Below are positions 43,829 to 51,764 of a stretch of 64,000 nt of DNA, piece after piece. The position numbers and the translations under genes were made by a program. The stretch is from positions 248,001 through 312,000 of the forward strand of contig NZ_FOUX01000003.1 of NCBI RefSeq assembly GCF_900114995.1, in the 5' to 3' direction. The stretch is from Chitinophaga sp. YR627. Lineage in GTDB: Bacteria; Bacteroidota; Bacteroidia; Chitinophagales; Chitinophagaceae. A model generated the notes under the pieces. That model was not told the DNA's origin. It worked only from the letters and a program-made list of their open reading frames with translations, and did no database searches. Every line of letters begins with the position of its first letter. The first letter of the stretch is position 1.

Positions 43829-44959
43829 ATGAGAAAACTATTACTATTGGCCGTCTTACTGGGAGGCTGCACCGCCGCCAAAAAAACGGTCGTTAATGAA
43901 GCCCCTGTACCGGTTATTTCATCCCTAAAGCTGTTGCATAAATATGTAGTGCCCTACAACAGGCCATTTAACCGTACCTCGATCGGAGGACTATCGGGCA
44001 TAGATTACGATACCGCCCGCAATGTCTATTACATCATCTCTGATGACAGGTCAGAACACCAGCCAGCCAGGTTTTATACAGCTCAGATACCAATGACTGG
44101 TAAAGCAGGTGACAGTGTGATCTTTAAAGACGTCACATCCCTGCGCATGCGGAACGGGAATGTCTATCCTTCCAATGCTGAATTTGCACCTGACCCGGAA
44201 GCAATGCGTTATAATCCGCGTACCAGAAGATTGATATGGAGCAGTGAAGGGGAGCGCCTGCTTTCTCCAACCGGCTATGTCATCAATGACCCGGGCGTTT
44301 ATGAAATTGATATGAACGGATTAATGCAGGATAGCTTTTATTTACCGGGACAATTCCAGATGCATGCTTCTGAAAGTGGTCCCAGACGAAATGGTGTATT
44401 TGAAGGACTAGGCCTGACGCCAGATGGACAAAACCTTTTTGTCAGCCTGGAAGAGCCACGTTATGAAGATGGCCCAAGAGCAGATCTTAAGGATACCAGT
44501 GCATTCGTACGGCTGATAAAATTTGATATGAAAAGCCACAAGGCGGTTGCTCAGTATGCTTACAAACTCGAGCCGGTTGCACATGAGCCGGTACCTGCCA
44601 ATGACTTCCGTGTAAATGGTATTTCGGATGTCATTGCTTTGTCAGCCAATAAACTGCTGGTAATGGAACGCTCTTTCTCCAGTGGTGTAAAGAATAACAC
44701 GATCAGGGTGTTTTCAGTAGAAATACTGGATGCTACTAATATTAACAATGTAGCATCTTTAAAGACAACGAAAAACTTTATACCTGTAAAGAAGACACTA
44801 CTGTTAAATTTCGACGATCTACATACCTATGTAGACAATGTAGAGGGTATGACTTTGGGTCCTATATTACCAAATGGGCACAGGAGTATGATATTTGTAG
44901 CCGATAATAACTTCGATAAAAGAGAGGAAACACAGTTCTTTATATTCGAAGTAGAGTAG
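43829..44959 (+). CDS. phytase-like esterase lipoprotein (PF13449-type)
   Basis: About 376 residues. A lipoprotein signal peptide (LLLLAVLLGGC) gives the start at 43829; the frame is open further upstream but without a signal. The mature part is a beta-propeller-like esterase/phytase domain: GGLSGIDYDTARNVYYIISDDRSE, DPEAMRYNPRTRRLIWSSEGE, FEGLGLTPDGQNLFVSLEEP and DNVEGMTLGP. Members hydrolyse phosphate or ester bonds outside the cell; the substrate is unknown. A terminator follows. Confidence 0.8.
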   Translation: MRKLLLLAVLLGGCTAAKKTVVNEAPVPVISSLKLLHKYVVPYNRPFNRTSIGGLSGIDYDTARNVYYIISDDRSEHQPARFYTAQIPMTGKAGDSVIFKDVTSLRMRNGNVYPSNAEFAPDPEAMRYNPRTRRLIWSSEGERLLSPTGYVINDPGVYEIDMNGLMQDSFYLPGQFQMHASESGPRRNGVFEGLGLTPDGQNLFVSLEEPRYEDGPRADLKDTSAFVRLIKFDMKSHKAVAQYAYKLEPVAHEPVPANDFRVNGISDVIALSANKLLVMERSFSSGVKNNTIRVFSVEILDATNINNVASLKTTKNFIPVKKTLLLNFDDLHTYVDNVEGMTLGPILPNGHRSMIFVADNNFDKREETQFFIFEVE

Positions 44960-44990
44960 AGATACTATTTTATCATTAATCATAAAGTTT

Positions 44991-45028
44991 AAAGGAAAGT
45001 ATGCCAAAATGCTACTTTCCTTTTTTTT
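44991..45028 (+). terminator. terminator after the phytase-like gene
   Basis: A perfect 11-bp stem (44991-45001 with 45013-45023) with an 11-nt loop runs into eight T. Confidence 0.9.
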
Positions 45029-45433
45029 GTTTTTACAGCCCAGTTTCTCATATTTGTAGTAAGGCCGTGAAATCCGGCTTGTAGTCACCACCACGGCAGT
45101 TTCCATGACAGGAAAAGTTTTTTGCAAAAACGTTTTACTTTACTTAAAAAATATTATACTTTTAACTCGAGCTTAACATACTAAGGAACCGAAATCGTAT
45201 CTAAAACTTAACTATTGTACTAAAAGCAGAATTCCGAAAACGTTATAGAATCATCAATTATTTACTGTAGCTTATTCCTTATCCCACGGATATCGATCAG
45301 CATTCAATTTATTTCATTACAGAGCCACGTAAAATAATGATGTAGTGTAGTTGTCTATTATCTGATCTCAGGAACGCATATGCGGACGAAAGTTTGCATG
45401 GCCAGCCAATCTATTCTCTAAAACCTCCAGAAT
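45029..45433. other. long leader upstream of SusC, no gene
   Basis: About 400 bp of A/T-rich sequence precede the SusC gene. It holds a 10-bp palindrome AAAACGTTTT (45127-45136), a related AAAACGTTAT near 45237 and a TATACTTTT stretch resembling a weak -7 box near 45166. No sigma or anti-sigma gene is found here, which is unlike many SusC loci. Confidence 0.4.
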
Positions 45434-48400
45434 ATGAAGTCTAAATTCACACGTTTCATGAGGATTGCTGTGCAAGGAACATTAGCATTGCTAATGACAT
45501 TGCAGGCGTTCTCACAAAGCCGGAAAATCTCCGGAAAAGTCCTCGACAACCGGGACAATTCACCTCTCCCCGGGGTTTCTGTACAACTTAAAGGCACGGC
45601 GACTGGTACACAAACAAAAGCAGATGGTACGTATAGTATAGATGCTCCAGGTGGAAGTACGATCGTATTCTCCTTCATCGGCTATCTGCCGCAGGAGAAG
45701 GTGGTTAATGGCGCCACTACCATTAACGTCAGCATGTCCTCTGACGTAAAATCACTCCAGGACGTTGTAGTAGTAGGTTATGGTACCCAGAGACGTTCTG
45801 ACCTGACGGGTTCTGTAGCATCTGTTAAAACTGCTCAACTGGAAGAAAGACCGGCAGCATCTGTGAACCAGGCGCTGGCAGGCAGAATTCCGGGCGTACA
45901 GGTTAATACCAACTCCGGTCGTCCCGGTGGTCAGACCAACGTACGTATCCGCGGTTTCAGTTCTATCAACACAACCAGTAACCCGCTTTATGTAATCGAT
46001 GGAGTGGTAATTCCGGTAGGTGCGCAGACGCAGAACAGTAACGCGATCGACTTCCTCAACCCGAATGAGATCGCTTCCGTGGAAGTACTGAAAGATGCAT
46101 CTTCTACCGCGATCTATGGTGCAAGAGGTGCAAGTGGTGTTATCCTTGTTTCTACTAAAAGAGGTAATGCAAGCGGCAGCCGTGTCACTTATGACGCAGG
46201 TCTGTCTTACAACACCATCGGCCCTAAAAGAGTAGAAATGCTCAATGCAAGAGAATATATGCAGGTAGAAGACCTGGCCTGGAAAAATGCTGAGATCTAT
46301 GATCCGGTAGGTTGGGCTGCAGGCAACTACGTGTCCAAAGATCCAAAGATCAAACGTTCAAACCCACTGTTGTTCGACAGCAATGGTAATCCACTGTACG
46401 ATACTGACTGGTTCAAAGAATCAGTACAGAAAAAAGTATCTCACAGCCATCAGCTGGGCTTTACCGGTGGTGATGAAAACAGCCAGTTCGGTCTCTTCCT
46501 GGGTTACAGAAATGACCAGGGGCTGCTCCTGAACTCTTATCTGAAAAGATACTCTGCCCGTTTCACTTTCGATAGCCAGATGAAACCATGGCTGAAAGTG
46601 GGTGGTTCACTGGGTTATACCAACCAGGATGAAAACCTGGTAGATATCGGTACCGGTGGTCTGAACTCCGTACGTATGATCACAGAAGCACTGCCTTTCC
46701 TGCCTATAAAAATGCCGGACGGTACATACAGCAACAATAAACTGTATCCTGGTGCTGAAGGTGGTTCCAACCCTGTTCACATCCTGACTGACCGTAAATA
46801 CGTTCTCCAGACGCAAAACGTACTGGGTAACGCCTATGCAACGATCGCCCTGGCGAAAGGCCTGGAATTCCGTTCTGTAGTGGGTGCTAACATAGTTACC
46901 CGTGGCAGGAACGAGTGGAACGGCCGCACCCTGCTGGATATCTCCGCTACACAGAAAGGTATTGCTATCGTAGCGAATGACAGAGAAACCTACTGGTCTT
47001 TCGAGAACTACCTGACTTATAACAAACGTTTCAAGCAGGTACACTCCATTAGCGCACTCGCTGGTTTGGGCTGGCAGAAAGATAACATCTATGGTTTCAA
47101 CGTACGTGGTGAGAATTTCTCTACCGATTACTTCCAGACCAATAGTATCGGTTCCGCAGGTCTGATCCCTTCTTCCGGTGCTGGTTCACGTAACCTGGGG
47201 TTTGCATTTAACTCCTACTTCGGTCGTGTGAACTATAGCTACAAAGACAAATACTTAGCAACAATTACAGGCCGTGTGGATGGTTCTTCCAAATTCGGCC
47301 CTAACAATAAATATGCGCTCTTCCCATCTGGTGCATTGGCATGGCGTGTGTCTGAAGAACCTTTCCTGAAAGGCAATCCGACCATCTCTACCCTGAAACT
47401 GCGTACCAGCTATGGTCAGACAGGTAACTCTGAGATCGATCCATATAGCTCTCTGTCCCTGCTGGCTGCAAGCAACGACTACGCTTTCCCGCTGAATGGT
47501 CAGAAAGTACAGGGTGTCGGTACAAACAGACTGGCAAACGAAGACCTGAAATGGGAAAAAACCGCACAGTATGATTTCGGTCTGGAACTGGGTCTGTTGA
47601 AAAACAGAATCTCCCTGGAAGCTGACATCTACTACAAGAAAACGACAGACATGTTGCTCGAAGCACCGGTGCCAACTACCAGCGGTTACACCATTATCCG
47701 CAAAAACATCGGTTCTATGGAGAACAAAGGTCTTGAAATCGGTATCAACAGCGTGAACGTTGAAACAAAAGACTTCACCTGGACCACTACCTTCAACATC
47801 TCTTTCAATAAAAATAAGGTGCTGGCACTGGCTACTCCTGCCGACGTATTCGGCGTGGGTGGTCCTAACTTCACCAACCAGACAAACATCCTCCGTGTAG
47901 GAGAACCTGTAGGTTCCTTCTGGGGCCTGGTACGTGAAGGTACCTGGAGCACTAAAGAAGCAGCTGAAGCTGCGCTGTTTAAAGACTACCGTGGTGGTAA
48001 ACCAATCCTGCCTGGTGATATCAAATATCGCGATGTAAACGGCGACCACGCGATCAACGACGCTGACCGTATGATCATTGGTAATGGTAACCCTGATGGA
48101 TGGGGCGGTTTCTTCAACACCTTCAAGTACAAAAACCTGGACCTGACCATTGAGTTACAGTTCGTATACGGTAACGATGTACTGAACATGACTCACCACT
48201 CCGGTGAAGACCGCACAGGTCTGGCAAACAGCTTCAAATCAGTACTGAACTACTGGACAGAAGATCACCAGAACACTGACATCGCCGCTCCACGTGATCC
48301 GGCTGCTGGTTATGTAACCAACGTTGATACCCGCTGGGTAGAAAATGGTTCATTCCTGCGTGGTAAAAACCTGGGCCTGGGCTACAACTTCTCACCAGAA

Positions 48401-48589
48401 TCTCTGAAAAAACTGCACCTCTCTAAACTGAGACTGTATGCTTCTGTTCAGAACTTCTTCCTGGTTACGAAGTTCAGCGGTAACGATCCGGAAGTTAGTA
48501 CTTATACCCAGCCATTTGCGCAGGGTCAGACTTTCTTCGATTATCCAAAACCAACCACGTTCCAGCTGGGCGCTAACGTTGCGTTCTAA
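45434..48589 (+). CDS. SusC/RagA-family TonB-linked outer-membrane transporter
   Basis: The 1051-residue protein has a signal peptide ending AFSQ, then an N-terminal carboxypeptidase-regulatory-like domain (KISGKVLDNRDNSPLPGVSV). The plug follows (DVVVVGYGTQRRSDLTGSV, IRGFSSINTTSNPLYVIDG), and a long beta-barrel ends with a C-terminal phenylalanine strand. With the SusD lipoprotein it imports glycans or other large nutrients by a TonB-driven lid mechanism. No glycoside hydrolase or sigma/anti-sigma gene is adjacent, so the nutrient cannot be assigned. Confidence 0.96.
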   Translation: MKSKFTRFMRIAVQGTLALLMTLQAFSQSRKISGKVLDNRDNSPLPGVSVQLKGTATGTQTKADGTYSIDAPGGSTIVFSFIGYLPQEKVVNGATTINVSMSSDVKSLQDVVVVGYGTQRRSDLTGSVASVKTAQLEERPAASVNQALAGRIPGVQVNTNSGRPGGQTNVRIRGFSSINTTSNPLYVIDGVVIPVGAQTQNSNAIDFLNPNEIASVEVLKDASSTAIYGARGASGVILVSTKRGNASGSRVTYDAGLSYNTIGPKRVEMLNAREYMQVEDLAWKNAEIYDPVGWAAGNYVSKDPKIKRSNPLLFDSNGNPLYDTDWFKESVQKKVSHSHQLGFTGGDENSQFGLFLGYRNDQGLLLNSYLKRYSARFTFDSQMKPWLKVGGSLGYTNQDENLVDIGTGGLNSVRMITEALPFLPIKMPDGTYSNNKLYPGAEGGSNPVHILTDRKYVLQTQNVLGNAYATIALAKGLEFRSVVGANIVTRGRNEWNGRTLLDISATQKGIAIVANDRETYWSFENYLTYNKRFKQVHSISALAGLGWQKDNIYGFNVRGENFSTDYFQTNSIGSAGLIPSSGAGSRNLGFAFNSYFGRVNYSYKDKYLATITGRVDGSSKFGPNNKYALFPSGALAWRVSEEPFLKGNPTISTLKLRTSYGQTGNSEIDPYSSLSLLAASNDYAFPLNGQKVQGVGTNRLANEDLKWEKTAQYDFGLELGLLKNRISLEADIYYKKTTDMLLEAPVPTTSGYTIIRKNIGSMENKGLEIGINSVNVETKDFTWTTTFNISFNKNKVLALATPADVFGVGGPNFTNQTNILRVGEPVGSFWGLVREGTWSTKEAAEAALFKDYRGGKPILPGDIKYRDVNGDHAINDADRMIIGNGNPDGWGGFFNTFKYKNLDLTIELQFVYGNDVLNMTHHSGEDRTGLANSFKSVLNYWTEDHQNTDIAAPRDPAAGYVTNVDTRWVENGSFLRGKNLGLGYNFSPESLKKLHLSKLRLYASVQNFFLVTKFSGNDPEVSTYTQPFAQGQTFFDYPKPTTFQLGANVAF

Positions 48590-48619
48590 TCCAACATTTA
48601 TCAGAAAAAAGAGATGCTC

Positions 48620-50188
48620 ATGAAGAACTACATTAAGAAAACCGCATTCGGCATATTACTCGGAAGCAGCCTGTTTATGACCGGTTGCTCCAACTTCCTG
48701 GATGAACAGGACCCATCCAACCTGTCGCCAGACAGCTATTACACCATCCCTGAACACGCAGATGCTGCTGTATATGCGGCCTATGCACGCGCCCGTTTCA
48801 TCGGTAGCGGCGCAGGTATCTTCTCGGCTAACTTCCAGATGCTGGAAGCTCCAACCGGTACCATCACCACTGCAACAGCACAGAACTCTGACCTGAACAA
48901 CCTGTTAGGTCTGGTATATGATGGTGATAACCTGCATGTGAGACAATGGTGGACCGGCGCTTACAGAGTGATCGCACAGGCTAACCTGGCACTGGACAAA
49001 ATCCCTGGCATCAATCCAATGGATGAAGCACAGAAAAAAAGAACGCTGGGAGAAGCCAGCTTCATGCGTGCATGGGCTTACTTCTATATCGTAAGATTAT
49101 GGGGTGATGCACCATTGATCCTGAAACCACAAACAGCTAGTTCTCCGGATTTTTATCCTACACGTACTTCTACCGAAGAAGTGTACACCCAGATCATTGC
49201 TGACCTGAAAACAGCTGAAGCAGCTGGTCTTCCATGGATGGATGCATCTGGCAGAGTAGGTCTTGCAGCTATCAAAACTGAACTGGCAAAAGTATATCTG
49301 ACAATGGCTGGTGCGCCACTGAATAAGGGTCTTGAGTACTATAAACTCGCAGCTGATAAAGCAAAAGAAGTACTGGATTATTCAGTAGCAAATCCAACGG
49401 TTGTAAATCTGTTCACCAACTATGACGACCTGCACGCTGTAACACAGAACAACAGGGTGGAACACCTGTTTGAAATTCAGTACCTGGCTGATATCGAGGG
49501 TAACCCGATGCAGTCCCTGATGCTGCCAAATAACTCCCTGGCTAAAAACATCTCTGCATATGGTAGTGGTGTAGGTAGCTCTGTGCCTACCGTGTCTTTC
49601 TACAATTCTTACAAGAAGTATAATCCGACTGACAAACGTACAGACGAACAGCAGTTCTTCTTTACTTCTTACTTTGTAGATGGTGTAGGTGCAGTGTTCC
49701 CATTGGGATCTCCTTACATTTTCAAATTCTTTGATGTAGCTTGTCATGGTGCTCCTGGTAAACCAGGTACAGGTAGAAGTAACCTGAATATGACACAGAT
49801 TCGTTTCGCAGAAACACTGCTGATCTATGCAGAAGCACAGAACCAGGCAGACGGATCACCAAATGCAACTTCTTATGATGCATTGAACCGCGTACGCGGC
49901 AGAGCTAATCTGCCAGTATTATCAGGTCTGACAAAAGCAACTTTCGAAGAAGCGGTATGGCGTGAGCGTTGGCATGAATTTGCCTATGAAGGTATCGTTT
50001 GGTTTGACATGGTACGTCTGAAAAAAGTGTACAACGAAGACACCAACGGTTTCGACAACTTCACAGGACACATTAACAAGAACTCTGGTGCTGCACTCGC
50101 AGATAAACACCTGCTGTTCCCGCTGCCGATTCAGGAAATTCGTAACAACCCAAATCTGAGACCTCAGAATCCAGGTTACGGTTCTTAA
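48620..50188 (+). CDS. SusD/RagB-family nutrient-binding lipoprotein
   Basis: About 522 residues. The lipobox MTGC anchors the protein on the cell surface. TPR-like helices at the start (PEHADAAVYAAYARAR) and the long C-terminal part with RFAETLLIYAEAQNQ, ALNRVRGRANLP and AVWRERWHEFAYEG are typical of SusD. It forms the hinged lid of the SusC transporter encoded 30 bp upstream. The first ATG (48614) and the second (48620) are both possible; the second gives the usual signal peptide. Confidence 0.95.
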   Translation: MKNYIKKTAFGILLGSSLFMTGCSNFLDEQDPSNLSPDSYYTIPEHADAAVYAAYARARFIGSGAGIFSANFQMLEAPTGTITTATAQNSDLNNLLGLVYDGDNLHVRQWWTGAYRVIAQANLALDKIPGINPMDEAQKKRTLGEASFMRAWAYFYIVRLWGDAPLILKPQTASSPDFYPTRTSTEEVYTQIIADLKTAEAAGLPWMDASGRVGLAAIKTELAKVYLTMAGAPLNKGLEYYKLAADKAKEVLDYSVANPTVVNLFTNYDDLHAVTQNNRVEHLFEIQYLADIEGNPMQSLMLPNNSLAKNISAYGSGVGSSVPTVSFYNSYKKYNPTDKRTDEQQFFFTSYFVDGVGAVFPLGSPYIFKFFDVACHGAPGKPGTGRSNLNMTQIRFAETLLIYAEAQNQADGSPNATSYDALNRVRGRANLPVLSGLTKATFEEAVWRERWHEFAYEGIVWFDMVRLKKVYNEDTNGFDNFTGHINKNSGAALADKHLLFPLPIQEIRNNPNLRPQNPGYGS

Positions 50189-50207
50189 GCAAATTGCTTA
50201 TAAAAAG

Positions 50208-50250
50208 GAAAGCGGCTTATCACCATATGGTGGTAAGCCGCTTTCTCTTT
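50208..50250. terminator. terminator between SusD and map
   Basis: A 19-bp palindrome (50208-50245) with a single wobble centres on CCATATGG. A T-rich run follows on the plus strand. It lies between convergent genes. Confidence 0.8.
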
Positions 50251-50271
50251 TATGAATATCCTGAAGCCGGT

Positions 50272-51036
50272 TTAAGACCAGATGCCATTAGAGGCTGTCA
50301 GTATTACCGGTTTGCCATCCGTTACGATGATCGTGTGTTCGTGCTGTGCTACAAAGCTGCCGTCATTGGTCACCAATGTCCAGCCATCTCCCATATCATA
50401 GGCATAAGAAGCTTTTGTAGAGATGAACGTTTCAATCGCTACCACACTGTTTTTCTGGAAGCGGTTCTTATTCCTGCGATCGTAGTAATTAGGGATTTCT
50501 TTAGGCTCTTCGTGCAGACTTCTGCCGATACCATGCCCCACGAGGTTCTTTATCACCCTGTAGCCCATTTTCTTTGCAGACCTTTCTATCAGATCACCTA
50601 CATCCGCGATCTTCACACCACCTCTGATCTCATTGATCGCTTTCTGTAAGATGAGTTTGGAAGCATTCACCAGCGGATTATGATTGTGAATGTCTTCTCC
50701 CAGTACAAATGACCCACCGTTATCACCCCAGTAACCATTCAGCTCTGCAGATACGTCTACATTGATCAGATCACCTTCTTTCAGTATCTTATGTTCAGAT
50801 GGGATACCATGTGCTACTTCGTTATTCAGACTGATACAGGTCCATCCAGGGAAACCGTAAGTCAGCTTTGGAGCAGATCTTGCACCCAGTTCACTGAGCA
50901 GTCTTCCTCCATATTCATCCAGTTCTCTCGTCGACATGCCCGGCGCAGCGTATTCTCTCATTTTCTTCAATGTAATACCTACTGCTTCGCTTACTGCCTC
51001 CATACCGGAAATATCTGCATTGGATGTAATTGACAT
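50272..51036 (-). CDS. map: methionine aminopeptidase type I
   Basis: The 254-residue enzyme removes the initiator methionine from nascent proteins. The metal-binding pattern is present: NVDVSAELNGYWGDNGG, the GHGIGRSLHEEP motif, a late glutamate in AIETFIST, and another in the AQHEHTIIV strand. No N-terminal zinc finger. tmk lies 7 bp upstream on the same strand, so the two are likely co-transcribed. Confidence 0.95.
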   Translation of the reverse strand: MSITSNADISGMEAVSEAVGITLKKMREYAAPGMSTRELDEYGGRLLSELGARSAPKLTYGFPGWTCISLNNEVAHGIPSEHKILKEGDLINVDVSAELNGYWGDNGGSFVLGEDIHNHNPLVNASKLILQKAINEIRGGVKIADVGDLIERSAKKMGYRVIKNLVGHGIGRSLHEEPKEIPNYYDRRNKNRFQKNSVVAIETFISTKASYAYDMGDGWTLVTNDGSFVAQHEHTIIVTDGKPVILTASNGIWS

Positions 51037-51043
51037 ACCTTGA

Positions 51044-51730
51044 TTATTTTGTAATGTTATGAATGATGGCTGCGTGGATCTCTTCCACAGAACGCATTCT
51101 ATTCTCCTGATCGTAACAAACGATCTTCGTCACAGTAGGGTCTGTATCTGCTAATATTTCATACTCACGTTTCACCGCCAGTTGCAAGGAAAAATCCTTC
51201 TCGTGTATATCATCTTTCCCATTCAGGTATTTCCTGTCATCTCCGGAACGACGCTGGGCTAAAGCCTGTTCCGTATGGGAGAAGGGAACATCCAGATACA
51301 CGGAAAGATCCGGCTGAGGAATACGGTTGTATTCGTATTCAAACATATTGATCCAGTCACGCAGCTCTTGTTTCTCTTTGTCAGTTTTCAGCTTCGCACA
51401 CTGGAAAGCGATATTGGACAATACATAGCGATCTACCAGTACCACATATCCGCTGGCCAGCCATTCATTGATGGTATGTGAAAAAGCCTTTCTGTCTTCT
51501 GCAAATAACAGCGCCACCAGTTGCGGATGAACATCTTTTACATCTCCGAATTCTCCCCGGAGGAATTTGGCGATCATTTCACCAAAAACACCTTCCTGTA
51601 CAATAGGAAAATGTACGAATCTGGTTTCTGTACCCTGGCGGTTGAAATACTGTTGAAGTAAATTGATCTGTGTGGACTTGCCTGCTCCATCCAATCCTTC
51701 GATGGCTATAAACCTGCTGTTGTTTTGCAT
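51044..51730 (-). CDS. tmk: thymidylate kinase
   Basis: The 228-residue enzyme phosphorylates dTMP to dTDP. The P-loop is GLDGAGKST, the DR motif is in LVDRYVLSN and the lid region in RRSGDDRKYL. It is slightly longer than the usual 205-215 residues, with extra residues between the conserved DRY block and the lid. It sits 7 bp upstream of map and 34 bp downstream of the M1 aminopeptidase gene on the same strand. Confidence 0.94.
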   Translation of the reverse strand: MQNNSRFIAIEGLDGAGKSTQINLLQQYFNRQGTETRFVHFPIVQEGVFGEMIAKFLRGEFGDVKDVHPQLVALLFAEDRKAFSHTINEWLASGYVVLVDRYVLSNIAFQCAKLKTDKEKQELRDWINMFEYEYNRIPQPDLSVYLDVPFSHTEQALAQRRSGDDRKYLNGKDDIHEKDFSLQLAVKREYEILADTDPTVTKIVCYDQENRMRSVEEIHAAIIHNITK

Positions 51731-51764
51731 TAAAATCAGTTAAAACTATCGGCAAAGATACCAC

